Made by a program: the position numbers and the translations under genes. DNA of 64,000 nt from Symbiodinium kawagutii (taxonomy: Eukaryota > Sar > Dinophyceae > Suessiales > Symbiodiniaceae). The stretch is taken from contig VSDK01018633.1 in NCBI GenBank assembly GCA_009767595.1, forward strand, positions 180,201 through 244,200, written 5' to 3'. Every line of letters begins with the position of its first letter. Position 1 is the first letter of the stretch. Of this stretch, positions 1-13,065 are shown piece by piece. The notes under the pieces were generated by a model. That model saw nothing but the letters and a program-made list of their open reading frames with translations, did no database searches and was not told the DNA's origin.

Positions 1-506
1 GTGATGGTCCATGGTCAGTTGGCGAGTTGGGTCAAGCAGTTAACCAACCAACGTTTATGGAGGATTTACCAACAATAATAAGGGAAAACAATGGTTAATG
101 ATGGGGAACCAGGGGTACGGGGTTTTGACTCACAGCCAGTTCGTGGTTGAGTCCTTGGCTACCAACTAATAATTGACTGGTGATGGTCCATCATTGTTCT
201 CAAACGATCCCGTGGAGGGTTGATTTTCCATGCAGGGCAATGTTTAGAATAGCTTTGATTGGTAGAGAATCATCAAGGTAATACAAGGTAATCATGGCCC
301 TAGTTGCCCTAGTTTACCGTAGTTGGTGATCACCAGCCATTCACCTACCATCATCATTCTCAAGGTAGACAATCATCAATCTTTCAGGTAAAGGCTCCCG
401 TTATCCCGTGAGATATCGCATTTCTTGGGCTCCCAATGTTGGACGCTGCTTGGAACCCACGTGGAGTGTCGATACCTGACCGGGACCCCTGACCGGGGTC
501 ACCTAC
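1..506. other. AT-rich non-coding sequence
   Basis: No convincing exon is visible here. The stretch has scattered short words such as ACCAGCCATTCACC and TGATGGTCCA that recur throughout both outer flanks. It probably belongs to an intron or intergenic DNA downstream of the minus-strand exon at 507-607. Confidence 0.5.
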
Positions 507-607
507 CCAATGATCCACCCCATGGTGTCACCGACTCAGTTGCTGCTACCCCGGTTCCATTCGCAGTTTCTACGGACCCGATGTGGTCACGCTGCGAAGC
601 TGAAACC
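507..607 (-). CDS. candidate internal exon, unrecognised
   Basis: This is a GC-rich island in AT-rich DNA. On the minus strand it starts after a CAG acceptor and ends before a GTAGGT donor. It leaves 33 codons open in one phase (one leading and one trailing base), beginning VSASQRDH and ending WGGSL. It lies downstream of the MOSC exons on the same strand and could be a later exon of that gene, but its phase does not match the end of the exon at 1810 directly. It could also belong to a separate gene. Confidence 0.35.
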
Positions 608-1809
608 CTGAAGAACGTAACGCAGGTGCAGTTGTGACTATCATCAACTAAGACAGGTGCGAACTGGCAAATGACCTCCTATCAACCAGTCGCCAACCAT
701 TAGCAGATGGTCGTTCACCAACCTGCTAGTGATATCTAGTGATAATTTTCACCAGCAAACTATGATTAATAATGGACAACCACCAGTATCAGCGTTCATC
801 CGTCACTATCAGCCATCCCATGATTGCGATCAAGGTAAGCAACCTTTCACCGTCATTACCACCGATGAGCCGATGATTTCCATTCAATGATTCAGCCTAA
901 AAATTAAGCATTCAAGTAAGCTTTACCAGTGATGAACTGGTAAATGGTTGACAATGAACTACCAACACTATCAAGAAGCAACAACCATTAAGTGGTCAAG
1001 CTTAGCCGATTATCAACACTATCAGCCAGTATGCTTCAAGGTCACCACAACGCCCAGACACACCGGAGGCAGTGAAGGTTCTTCCTCAGCTTGAATGTGA
1101 CAGGCATGGTGATTGATCAATCAAGATTATGTAGCCATTGTGAACAACCAAGAACAGGGTCTTGTGGATGCTGTTGTTGTTGTTCTCGGTGTTGTTGTTG
1201 AAAAGCTTATTTGAGTAGTTCCCAAGCATCTTGTAGCTTGATAGAAGCTGGAAGTGAATTTGTTGTTTTGGACTGTCTGCTTCTTTGTCGACAATACGAC
1301 TGTGGTGAAGTACTGTCGTCAACTGAACGCAGGACCCAAAACCTGTGCAATACCATGCTTGAGGTCTATGTATGTAGCTGTTCCGAACATTGGCAAGTCT
1401 TTCCTGAGCATCTTTCAATTGAACCGTTTTTGAGCGGGTATCCATGCGTTTGCAAGACGTGACATGACTTCTTGCAAGTTGTTTCAAGCCACCCTGTCAA
1501 CATGACTTGTTTCGGAAAACAAAAAACAAGAATGATCATGTGGAAAGCACATGAAAGTACCCATATGCATATTTACAGCTTATACAATCACATATATGTC
1601 TCTTTAAAAACATATATAGATAGTCATCTGCATATTCATGCATACACGTACTTTTCCAAGCATATACACTACAAATGTATCTCTATATATATATATGTAT
1701 ATATACGTTTTATCTATTCATCTATTTATTCATACATGCAAATCAGCCTAGCATCGCAGCCCTTTCTCCTTAGTGGGGGGCCAAGGGGTCTGCTTGTGCG
1801 CCACTTGAC
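608..1809. other. probable intron / non-coding; AT microsatellite
   Basis: Mostly AT-rich sequence with the same degenerate words as the other flank introns. A short GTT/GTTG-rich stretch lies near 1160-1200 and a TATATA-rich tract near 1680-1740. No exon with both splice sites is convincing. Confidence 0.4.
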
Positions 1810-4800
1810 CGCCCCCCGAAACGTCAAGCGGCCCAACTTCTCGTCCACTTTGCCACAAGGACATCTGGGGCTTGAAATCTGCAACCTGCAGCAGTTCACG
1901 GCTGGTGGTTAGCCATTCTTGGTGGTTAGCTATCCTTGGTGGTTAGCCATCCCAGAAATGTTGGTTAGCCAACCATAATTAATCAGTCAACCATTCCAAA
2001 CATTAGGGAAAACGAAAAAGTGCATATATTTCACCACCAACTAGTTACAGTAGCGATCTTCATTCATGGGTAATCAGAGAGTATTATATTGGTAACTGAT
2101 ACGGCAAGTCATCAGTGATACTCCATCATGCTTTATATTGGTTGGTTGATGATGGCGGCAAATCAAAAGCAGCAACAATCACCTACCGACGAACGTGGAT
2201 TCCTTGGAGATTTGCCTGATCAGTTCGGGCCAGTGAAGCCATCCTGCCAGCTTGATTGTAGCGACTCGATCTCGGTGGTTTTCTCATGGAGAGTCACCCT
2301 TATCAACCGTCAATTCACCACATCAACCATTGATCAATCCTACAATCACTTAACTATCACTTAACTATCACTTAACCATTGATAAACCCTTGAATTGACC
2401 GTCACCAACCATCAACCATCTTCAACCATCACTTCACCATCCCTTCGCCACCTCAACGTGGTGGGTCCTTCTCCTCGCCAGCTTTCCACCACGTCGCCCA
2501 CGCACAGCGTCGCAGCCCCGAAGCCCGTGACGAACAAATTTTCGCCGAAGCTGCCGGGCTGCAGATCTGCCTGGAGCCCCCGGTTGCAATGATGTGGTGC
2601 TTCCTCAAGGGGTAGGGGATTAGAGTGGTTCTAAGATGGTTCAAAAAATGGTTTTAATAGGGTTCTCATATGCTTGTAATATGGTTTAATAACACTCAAA
2701 CCCTTCATTCCCATGATTATAATGATTACATGATCAATAGGGGTTCATATATGGTTTTTATAGGGGGTTATAGTGGTTCATAGGGGAGAATAAGCAACAA
2801 TATTTTTTCTTTTCTCGAGTCATAGCGGACCCCCAAAATAAATAGTATATTGATCTAAATGGTTAATATCAATATGATGATATGATGTAGGGGTACCCTG
2901 TTGTGAGAAAGTCTCAGCAGCAAAAGCAGTTGGTACTGGGATGCTCGGCGTGCCACCAATTTTGCCCTGTTTTCCCCGGCAAAAAAAAAGTCAGAACTGA
3001 CGGCCATTGGTCACAGATTCCTCCAATTCTCAGGGCGATGGTTTCTGTCAGGGAAGGCTTCGATATTGAGGGACCGTGCGGTGATTTCCATCAGCAATCA
3101 TACGCCACTACTGGCAGACTGTCCGCCAAAATCTTGGTCATCCCCATGACTAGTCAACCATTTACCAACCATCATTAACCATCATTAACCATCATCAACC
3201 ACCAGTATCACCTATTACAATTCATCATCATCAACCATGAGTTTAACCATAATCAAGTGGAACCATCATCAGGCCACCATTCACCATTCAATAGCACTTG
3301 ATCAGAAAGATCTGCCTTAGCAGCTGCCTCCGGGAAGATAGCGGTTCCCCAGGTCGCTCAGTACCCAACAAGATGGTCTCCCTGTGGGTTTCACCCCACG
3401 CTTCAGCTTGTGGCGAAGTCATGGACCAACAGTCCTTGTAACCAAGATATGGACATGACGATGATATGGATAGTGCAGGTAAATGTGATATCAACTGCGG
3501 AGGGTAGTGATTGGTAAATGATATCAACTAGCGAAGATCTAGAAAAAAATAGAGATGATTCTATCAATTAGCGAAACGATTAATGAATTCTCATAAATAT
3601 CAATTCTTAGCATACAAAAAATTATCAATAAACCACACATATCAGTTCTCAAACCATGTTGATATCTATGGTTTAATCATGGCGAATCATGGCCCACAAT
3701 GGTGGTCGGTCAAGGGCCACCCGCAGATAGCCATGACCGAGCTACCCATGGCCTTGGTGGCTTGTGGCGACTGACCGAAAGCCATACCCAACTCGGGCTA
3801 CAAGACCCATGGCAATCCACCGTGGCCATACTAGCCCCAACACCTTGACATAAAATCAGCAAAGCAAGACAATTATTGACTATGTTTCACCACGTATGAA
3901 AGCATGTCTCATCATCCTTCAACCACCTTTAACATCCTTTACTCATCTTGGCATTGCAGACTATTCTCAACCATTCTTCACCAGAATGAAACATCAAAGA
4001 GTAGTATCAAGCAATACTGATAGAGAATTCACCAAATAATGATCAAGTATTCAAAGACCCCATCCTTCACCATGTGATTTGCCATGCCTTCACCATTTCC
4101 CATCAGTGACATGGCAACGGAAAATTGGATGAAAATGCTTCCATATGCTTCGGCCTCCCAGAGCGGATGCCCATCCAAAATGCTGTTCCTGCCTCGGAAA
4201 GACTTTGTTCCAGCTTCAGCCCAGCCTCTCAACGCGCATCATTGGGAAGCAGGCTGCCACATGTACAAATGCAAAAAAAAAAAATTATTTGTTTGGGGGT
4301 ACATGGTGGTTTCTCAAACTAGGGGACCCTCAAAAATGGTTGGTTCATTGCCATAGATGGTTTAAACAGGATGATTTGGGGGGTCCCCTATTTTGAGAAA
4401 CCATGTCATTCTCGCGACTATCGTGGTACAAACCTCGAAGTCTTGTGTTTGTATTAAAAAAATGGGAATGTCCATGCTACGCTAACAGTAGTTACCCGTA
4501 TACCTAGTCACTATTGTTGGTACTTAGCAGTAATGCAACTTGGAATGTAATTTTTTGGCATGGTATCATGTAATTGCCAGTAACATATATTATGACCAGG
4601 AACGCAATATGACCACCAGAAACGAACCAATGATGACTCATATTCACCAACTATTATCCCGGGTCGAGATGTGCGAACCACCAGTTTCTGAATTGTGCCC
4701 CTATTGCAGATGATTGTTCAACCCGCATAAAGCTTCATCGTTCAATGGTTGATGATCCCCCAGTACCTGTACCATCAGCAAGTCGATTCGATTCACCAAT

Positions 4801-7537
4801 CATGTGTTGATTATTGACGGGTTGATTCACCAACTCCAATGGGAATAATACTGATTGCTGGTTACCGTTGCTGGTTACAAAAATATGTTGCTAGACAAAG
4901 ATCAGAAAACAATGATTGTCATTGCTTCTCGACTACCCTTCCTGGCCATTCCCCCGTCATTGTAGACTATCCAGATAGTTCATGATCCTTCTCAACAATG
5001 TCAACCATTCAGCATCAGTCAGCACTACTATTGGCCAGATTCACCATTAAACCTCAAGCACTGTTACAGGTACCTGGATATTAGCAATGATAATCCAAAA
5101 TCTCAGGATCAAGGTTGTTGATAAGCCTATAGTTGATAACACTATACGTGTTTAGTGTTACAGTAGTTCCTTAATGCATGAAAAGGTCCGAATGAACAAA
5201 GTCAATTTTCCGAAAATCACCTTGATTCCGTACTAGTATCCGAACAGTCTACAGTATAGTTGCTAAAGCAATTGCTTCATAACCATTCATCCACCATAGC
5301 TATCAAACCATTGACAATCATGAATTCACTAATCATGAACAATCTATAGTTGCTAAGCCCATAGTTGCTATTATTGTTGCTTACCAACAGTTGATGAGCC
5401 TATAGTTTGATAACCATTGATATTGGTAACAAGGTTGCTAATACTATTGATACCTAAAGTATTTCTAAATCCAATAATGTTTGTTGATAACCCTATTTAG
5501 TGATGTCCGTTTTATCAACAAAGAAGGCTAATAAACCCCTGGGTAATTTATCTAATACACCCAAAAACATCTATGAACTAAACACAAGTTGAGCTCTTTC
5601 TCAAAACATGTCGGGGGACCCCCAAAGGATTGGTGTAATGCCAACCCTGGAATTAATAAACCCCTGGTTGATCAAGACGATCCCCCAAGTTCGCAACTGG
5701 TTTCGCATTACTAGATGGTAACACCCCAGTCCCAATGAAAAACCTGTGGAATGCAGCTTCATCCGGGGTTTACTTTTTATATGATTACTAGGGCCCACTC
5801 AGCCGATCTATACCCTCTATATTTATAAAGCTTATGTTCAACGACCTTAGTTATGTAAAGCTTATCTAGAATGGCTGGATAGCTTTTATGTCCACACCAA
5901 CCAGGGCTTTATTCAACCATCACCTATTGATACGTTGTTATTATCCCCTTATTACAATGGTTACAACCCCCAGTAGCCACATTTAACCACTAGCAACCTA
6001 TGGAATTTTGGATGCATCCGGGGTTCACATATATATATATATGTATATAGTTGGTATGTGTCCCTTGTAGTTGTTGGCTATTATTCCCTATCAATTAATC
6101 ATTAAATCCTGTATTTAAAAACATCAAGGAAGGGTTTACAATGGTTTACACCACCCTGTGTACACCACCACCAACACCTATCTCCCCCGCCACACCTTCA
6201 TCAGCTCCTCAACGTTGCCACTGCTCTGCAGCAGCACCGCGCGGTCTTCGGCGCACCGGCCGCCATGCAGCTCCTGAGTTCTGTTGCTGTTGGGTGTCAC
6301 AGAACTACGCGAAGTCGTTGGTATTTGCGTTACATGGTGGTGCCTCCAAAATGCAACGCACCACCATGTAACAAGTTTTTTACACAATGTAAACCTGAAG
6401 TTGCTTTAGAAGTTGCTTCAGATTAATTCGAATTCGATCTAGCACTGGTCGAAACCAACATGTTTCTAAAACCAAACATATAAATGCTAAGCATTTAGAA
6501 CCTCGTCCTACTAAAAAACCACTTCTTCCATGCTGGATTTTGATCATCCCCGGTCAACGTATTGCAAACGCCGGGTCACGAAGCGCTTGCTGCTGTTGAA
6601 GGCCACCGAGTTCCGCAAGCCCAGCGCATCCACGGGCACCGGGCCGTGAGTGGCGCAGCGGTGAAAGGTGGGCCGACTGGAGTCTGCCTCGCTGGGGCCA
6701 AACCCGTGTCGTCCCGGGGGTTGTCAACACCCAGGCAGTCAACAGGCAGTAAGGATCAGTAAGAGAACAGTTAAGTGAATGGATGAAGTGAATTAGTTAA
6801 GTGAATTAGTTCAGTGAAACAACAGCTGGGTAACCATTCGGTATCTATCAGTTGACTGTGTTCAAGTTGATGGTGGTGAGTTGGAAACGGTATGGCCAGC
6901 TTGTTCGCTAGGCAAGTGGCTCAACAAATGCGGTGCGATCACATAAGTTAGGATGGTTCAGGGATGTGATGCCCTACAGGGATTGGTAAGTTAGCTTTGT
7001 TCACTAGGTAACTATCAGTACACTGTGGATATAACAACCAAGTGTTCACTCAGCAAATGGCTGGACAACTCGGGGAACTATCAACTTGGGTTCACCACTG
7101 AGTGACCAGCAGGTCGCGGCGAATCTTCCCCAACAGATCCAAGCGGAGGGAGGGCATTACTTTGTCATTTGTTACGTTCACCATGGTCTTGTTGGGCTTA
7201 GTTCGCTCATCTTTCCCGAATGATGGAGGTTGGATGGTTATCGTTATGGCCACTCCTAAAAGAGATGTGTGTCAGCCAAGAGGTATACAACCAACAAAAA
7301 GCTGGGACCAACATTGCTGTGGCTAACAACTGCGCCAACAAAGTATTGCTCTTGACCAACCCTCATGAACCGATTTGGATGCTTTTGCTATTAACTACTG
7401 TGATGAAAAGTTGTCGATGTCACAGTGTTGTGGATGATGGCGTTTCGACCCATGGATCAATCTATTTATATCTATCTATCCATTTTTCTTTCTATCTATC
7501 TATCTATCTATCAATTAATTAATCAATCAATCAATCG

Positions 7538-7606
<69 letters not shown>

Positions 7607-9581
7607 CCATCGATCAAACAATGTAAATATCTATCTATCTATACCTATCTTTCTATCTGATGCTATCTCTATCCAATGCTATATCTATCTATACCTATCT
7701 ATATCTATCTATATCTATCTATCCTCTATCAACCAACCCACCAACCATTTCTTGTCACTGCTTGCTTTAGCTTATCAACCTCCACTCACTGATCCATCGG
7801 CCCACCCGCTAGCAGATCAGCGGCTGTTGCTGAAGGATCCAGATCCACCTCGTGCCACGGCTGGTACACACTGCTCATGCGGCTCACCATACTGGTCAAC
7901 CTGCAAGCAACTCCTTAGAACTCTAACTTTTTAGTAGTGATTAGCTAGAATTCCATGACCATCATTATCAGCATTATGACCCATCATTCGCCATGACCAG
8001 CAACATTTACCATAACGATCGTTCCCAAACATGCGGGAAAAATCAGTGCTGGAAACGGCCATGACCATAGTGATGGATGGCTTCCCAAACATGTCAGTAC
8101 CAAGGAGGCATCTCCCAAGGCGTTGATTGGTGATTCTTGTCCTGGCTGTGAAGGCATTCCGAAGCCATTGGCCAAACTAGTATTTGTTGGGACGGGGTTA
8201 ACTACGATCCATTTTTGGTGTATGTTTTGATTCCCACGTCATCCTGACCGCCTGTCATCATCTCACAATTTGTCATCCTGCACATTCGATCACCTCCAGC
8301 AATTGTTACAAGGGGCGCCCCCAGCGGCTGTAAGGCGGGTTCACCCATACAACTAGTAGGTGAAGAATGTGAATAAACTGTCGTACAAATGCTGTCACGA
8401 CACCCACATTCTTGGGTAACGTTCATCATAATTAACCTGCTAGGCTCATTTACACATCCTTGGTACCTCAAATAACGGGTTTCACAGCCCAGAAATGCAA
8501 ATCGTGTTACCGATCAACTCATCCGCTGCCACCACCAGGTCGTTGATTGACAACCATGTTGGCGACCACCATATGCTGGCATGCTGAAACCCACCATGAA
8601 CAAGCATCAACCAAGATATTCCTGTCATTGTTGGTGAAGGTTGGTTAAGCACTGGGTAGTGGCAGGGTATCGATATGGGTGTTTGATCCTCCATTGCCAA
8701 CATTCCTAGCCATGGTTCCCCACTTTAGCCAGGCCACCATTGGATCCGTGATGACTCATGGACCAATGAAGGTCACCCCCTTGGCCAACAGCCAGCGGGT
8801 GATTGACCTTTAGTAGAAGATATCAGCGAGACCATACTTAATTGCTTGTTTCTCAAAATAGGGGTACCCCCAAAACTGGTTGGTTTAATACTATAAATGA
8901 TGAATAGTGGATGATTTAGAGGGGCCCCTATTTTAAGAAACAACCAATTCTTAGTAAGCACGTTCTAGCTGCAAGCACCCTTCATCATTGACCCCTATCA
9001 TCCAAGTCATTGCTGGCCATCCATCAGCATTCACCATTACCATTCATCACCTTGCAACCACTAGAAACCAATATCAGCATTGGTTGAACCAGAATGCAGC
9101 GCCATTCATCAGCGACTAAGCCGCTTACGAAGTACCACCTCCCAACTATCAACCAGTGTGCTCGCCATTCTGAACTAGTTTGTTCATTGACCATTACAAA
9201 TCATCGTTGACCATCACAAATAATCCATAAGCATCACAAATCATTCATGAAAGTGACATCGTCCTATTGCTCACAATGTTTGAGGATTGATGATGATGAA
9301 ACATAGTCCCTACCAATGAATAGTAGTCCGTCGCCATCAACTTGTCACTACTAAACCACAACCCATTCAAAGCTATCCAGGTCACTAACCGCTACCATAC
9401 ATAGCCCTTGATAAACATAGTCATCAACAACAAGTGACCATAACAACTATTCGCCGCTAGCAGTGGCTGATACGCACCACCACCAGCCACGGGCACCACC
9501 CCTGCCCCGCAGCTCACCTTGGTTGCTTCGCGCAGCAGCACTCGTGTCACTCGGCCGCTGGGGAGCGCCATGGCGGCAAGT
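1810..9581 (-). CDS. MOSC-domain protein, seven phase-linked exons (partial gene)
   Basis: Exons on the minus strand are 9518-9581, 8310-8352, 7790-7900, 6559-6691, 6196-6273, 2452-2570 and 1810-1885. Each is bounded by AG and GT, and together they form one open frame of 208 codons without a stop. Exon 6196-6273 gives HGG and RAVLL. Exon 2452-2570 gives QPGSFGENLFV and TLCVGDVV. Exon 1810-1885 gives LQISSPRCPCGKVD. These match, in order, the HGG, PG-FGENL, (V/I)GD and PRxPC motifs of MOSC domains. The PRxPC cysteine (second C of RCPC) is the usual candidate sulphur-carrying residue. MOSC proteins carry sulphur or act in molybdenum-cofactor chemistry; the substrate here is unknown. N-terminal residues (VVWVNPPYSRW) are not recognised. 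Introns reach about 3.6 kb. The 5' end may continue into the phase-compatible exons at 11,197 and 11,873. The C-terminus is not found. Confidence 0.65.
2811..2910. mobile_element. MITE-like element, TTTCTC family (degenerate)
   Basis: The left end reads TTTCTCGAGTCATAGCGGACC and the right end GGGGTACCC followed by GTGAGAAA. These are imperfect inverted ends of the family best seen at 4301 and 8848. Confidence 0.45.
4301..4406. mobile_element. MITE-like element, TTTCTC family
   Basis: The ends are inverted repeats: TTTCTCAAACTAGGGGACCC at the left and GGGGTCCCCTATTTTGAGAAA at the right. The internal words GGTTGGTT and GGATGATTTGGGG are shared with other copies. ACATGG at the left edge is mirrored by CCATGT at the right. 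There is no coding capacity, as expected of a non-autonomous element. Confidence 0.65.
5597..5640. mobile_element. partial MITE-like element, TTTCTC family
   Basis: Only the left end is clear: TTTCTCAAAACATG followed by GGGGGACCCCC. No matching right end is seen within the usual 100 bases. Confidence 0.35.
6329..6372. repeat. perfect 15-bp inverted repeat (hairpin)
   Basis: GTTACATGGTGGTGC at 6329-6343 is exactly complementary to 6358-6372, with a 14-base loop. It lies just upstream (minus-strand sense) of the exon at 6196-6273, inside an intron. Confidence 0.6.
7447..7735. repeat. compound (TCTA)n / (AATC)n microsatellite
   Basis: TCTATCTA runs at about 7447-7515 and again at 7625-7735. 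Between them is a long AATC run at about 7516-7605. The tract lies inside the MOSC-gene region, just downstream of the exon at 7790 in transcription sense. Confidence 0.85.
8848..8941. mobile_element. MITE-like element, TTTCTC family (well preserved)
   Basis: GTTTCTCAAAATAGGGGTACC at the left end is mirrored by GGGGCCCCTATTTTAAGAAAC at the right, with only a few mismatches. The interior carries TGGTTGGTTTAATACTATA and GGATGATTTAGAGG. This is the best template for the family. Confidence 0.7.
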
Positions 9582-9607
9582 CTACGGGATCACATTCGTT
9601 TTTTTCG

Positions 9608-9760
9608 GGTGGCTTCTCAAGTCATAGGGGTACCCTAAAATGGTTGATCGAATAAAACTATGGATGATTTTTAAAATCTAAATGGTTGATCTAGTACTGA
9701 AAATGATTCATAAAATCGTAATGGATGATTTGGGGTTCCCCTATTTTGAGCAACACCCAT
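9608..9760. mobile_element. MITE-like element, TTTCTC family, internally expanded
   Basis: Ends CTTCTCAAGTCATAGGGGTACC and GGTTCCCCTATTTTGAG are inverted. The interior duplicates the TGGTTGAT...GGATGATTT segment, making this copy about 50 bases longer than its relatives. Confidence 0.6.
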
Positions 9761-11196
9761 TCGTATGTATCTACAATGTACAGAGTCAGCTCGTCAGACT
9801 GCAAATACACATCTATTGTGGTTACAGTACTTCTTGTGTGTAGGATCACATGTGCAGACTGTACAAAAGCACACACACATGCTTTTTTGCCTATAGGGAG
9901 ACACAAAAGGGTCTATATAGATATTACATGCGTGTGTGCGCGCGGGTGATGCGTGTATAGATCTGTACTAAATGTACTAAATACAGGGTTTGTGCTGTGG
10001 TTGTGTATCTTGGGGGGGCAGTGTAGGTGGTGATAATGAACCCACCTGCCTGCTGGTGATGAGTGTTGAGAATACCCGCCGCGCAATCGTTGGTGCTTGG
10101 TTTTGACACCATCACTGACCATTTGCAAACATGTTTTCACCATTGTCAGCCATATTTTCAGCACCATCAACCATGTTTCAACCTTCAGTGACCAACATTA
10201 TTGGCCAAGTATCGATGATGTTTCCACCACTACTGACCAACATTACTCGCACCATTCACCATGTAGCAATGATGAGTTCAGCATCTTGAGCCTCAAGCTG
10301 AGAGCGGAACAAAAGACGAACGTCGTTTATTTCATCTATGCAACACAGATCGCGGCAATAAAGATCGCGAGCAATGAGGAATACCTATTATTCACCTCGA
10401 ACAACTCTTGCCATGGAAAAAAAACAAAGGTTTGATAATGGTTTAACAATGGTTTTATGATGATTTAATAATGGTTTACGGTGTAATAATGGTTTGACAA
10501 TGGTGTAATGATAGCCAATGTTGGTTGATTGGGAATTGATGATGGTTGACTGCTGGCTAATGCTGCTTAAATGGTGATTGATCCATGGTTAGTGCGTTGG
10601 TAAGTTGATGGAACAATGTGCCAACCTTCATCTTTCTCAGAACATGTGTTTTCCAAGAACCCAATGATCAAGGATCTCGTAACAGGAAACTGAAGTAAGT
10701 ATCTTTTTAACACAAATTGCCTTCTCTTTTGACACTCAAATAGTATCAAGGGAATTGTCTAAAGGAAAAAAAGGGAAAACAAATGTTTTTTTAACACTCA
10801 AGTACTGTTGTTGGTTGTGATTCCCCAATGATTAGCCCACAAAGCTACTATCAACCTCTACCGAGAAAAGCCAGCATCACAGGCCAATACGGTGGATGAA
10901 CAGGGGGCGAAGTAGAATTTTGGAACCAGGGCAGCGCCAATCTACAACAGCTTGCTGATTCTTCATGGATACTATGTCTCATTCTCAACCGGTACTCATC
11001 ACCTTGAAACCATGTTCAATGATCAAGCATCATTGACGAGCGATAAATAAGCACAATAACCCTTAATCAATTGATTATTCACTTGATTAACTTGACTGAT
11101 GATGGTTAATCAATTGATTAATAAATAACCATCTTGACGATTGACGTTGATTATTCACTTTATTGACGATTTTAACTGTTCTGCAGTCTCACCTAC

Positions 11197-11304
11197 TGGC
11201 TTTAGGCCTCCAGTTGCACCCTGCCACCATGCCTGTGCCACAGTTTCGCAGGCCGAACAGAAGATCTTTTGTGTTGCGTTTTCGTGACCACTTTGTCTGC
11301 AGAC
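11197..11304 (-). CDS. candidate exon with CxxC motif
   Basis: The minus strand has a GGCAG acceptor and a GTAGGT donor, with exactly 36 codons in phase 0. It contains VCRQSGHEN and FCSACETVAQAWW. A start 12 bases upstream, after another CAG, keeps the frame. Its phase matches the first linked MOSC exon (9518-9581). It may be part of that gene or of an upstream one. Confidence 0.5.
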
Positions 11305-11872
11305 CTGCCAGAAGCCCTGGCCCGCCCTAGGTGAACGGTTGGCGGGTGAAATGATGATCAAATGTCACCTCTATTTGTGAGGTTGTGTTGTTTTAGATTC
11401 GAGCTTGTCAACAAGCAACCAAAAAAATATGGTTGATAACATCGTAACATTAACCTTTGTCAACCAACAGTAATCAACAAGTGCCTGCTGGTCAATTCTC
11501 TTCGATTGCTTTCTTTCAACGGGCCATGACTATCAATCAGTTGCCAGGCGTTAAAGGTTCTGATATATCAAAGCTAACAATGTATATGAACTGGTCCTTA
11601 CTTCTTGCTACATAGATTCGGTGTGACTGGTTGCTAATCACTGGTCGTGACTGTCCAATTTCATCATCAATGGTTGGTGGATAGGCATGGATGGGCCTCC
11701 AAACTTGTCATGGTCAGTTCTTTGGTGTCAAGTATGGTTCCTTAGGATGAGTCCTAAGTTTCTTTTGAAGCACCTTATAGACACCAGCCATCACTCCTTG
11801 ACGAGGCCACAGGTGGCTGATCCATGGCTGTCACCTGAGTCATGGCCATGAAGATCTCACCACACCGCTCAC

Positions 11873-11917
11873 CGGTGCCTCGCCTTGTCCTGGGAGAGGA
11901 GCTCCGGCGAAGGGATC
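11873..11917 (-). CDS. candidate 45-nt micro-exon
   Basis: A CAG acceptor and a GTGAGC donor frame exactly 15 codons, DPFAGAPLPGQGEAP, in phase 0 on the minus strand. The segment is GC-rich against AT-rich surroundings. Phase is compatible with the exon at 11,197-11,304. Confidence 0.45.
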
Positions 11918-12671
11918 CTGAAGCGATGAGGAGCTGACATCAACCAGTCGCCACCGGCCATGGTCGGTGATTCGCACTGGAACATCACCACCAAATTGGT
12001 TGCCAACCCTGGCTTTCACCATCCAACCATCAACCAGAAACAGTTTCTGTTCACCATGAAAGCCCTTCCGTTTATCACTGAAACAACTATTCGGCTGTAA
12101 CAATGAAGCAGCTACCATTTGGTTGCTGGCCACTGGTCGCTTCTGTCCCAACCACCAGCTGCACAGTGCACCCATTCGTGGCCATACATTGTTGCTCAGA
12201 GAATCCTTCTTAAAAGACAATGAAACAATAAAAAGTTTTTTGTAAAGAATGTCATGACAATTATTCATGACAATCATTGCTGATTTGGTCATGACGACAT
12301 TGAAGGGTTTGCTTAAATGAGCAATCGTTGAAGACCTGCTAATTGGAATACATCGATGAAATACATCGACAGTTAGAATACATGCATGACCTGCTCATTG
12401 AAGAGTTTCCAAATTTCGATCAACAAAGTTTTACGAAGTTGTCAAGGTGCTCACTGAAGTCAGTTTGGTAATCGTCATCATTGACATCATTGTCAATCAT
12501 CATTTGCCCATCCATCACCCATCCATCACCCATCATTTACCCGACATTTCCCAGATTTTTCCATCAGTGCCAACCATCATCACTAAGCATCGTGACGAAG
12601 CATCACCAGCCATAGCCTACAGCCATAGCTGTTTATGGTAGCTGGGCTATGCAGCCAAGAAACACTGGAAC

Positions 12672-12742
12672 CGCCAGATCTTCATCTTCCTCATCACTCT
12701 CCTCCTCTTCCTCCATTCCTTCCATCGAATTCACCACACTTC
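12672..12742 (-). CDS. candidate exon coding an acidic stretch
   Basis: Minus strand, CACAG acceptor, GTTCCA donor, 23 codons plus two leading bases. It encodes MEGMEEEEESDEEDEDLA, a Glu/Asp-rich linker. The end phase (0) fits the exon at 11,873. Confidence 0.45.
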
Positions 12743-13065
12743 CTGTGGCTGTGTCTGAGGAAGCTGCTCAATGTTGGTCCATCTTGGGGCATATGAACCA
12801 ACAATGATACGTGATGGATCAGGGTGACTGATAGATGCAGGGACTGGGTCCCGACTTGGTATTAGCTAGGTTGGTTCACCCCAGATCACTGGCATCGAAG
12901 CACCCCTAAGTCAGTTATAAAGACATACTGTAACGGTTTGCTTAGGGGCGCAAAGTGTACAACCCATGTGTGGATAGATCTATGTATACGGAAAGCTCGG
13001 GATGATACTGTCATCCCGTTATTAAACGATGACTTTTGGTGGCTATTCCCCCGTACCATTGTTAG

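Larger units (their letters stand above)
2571..6195 (-). other. 3.6-kb intron of the MOSC gene
   Basis: This lies between two exons that join in phase. It holds TTAACCATCATT-type words (around 3160-3260), three MITE-family copies and AT-rich filler. No further exon is convincing. Confidence 0.5.

Noticed and set aside
7425..7934. 169-codon ORF with INQS repeats
   Set aside because: Translation of (TCTA)n/(AATC)n; a real minus-strand exon (7,790-7,900) overlaps its end.
9530..9573. Start codon MALPSGRVTRV for the MOSC gene
   Set aside because: The frame that joins the next exon in phase is a different one and reads through from an upstream AG acceptor, so this ATG is probably out of frame.
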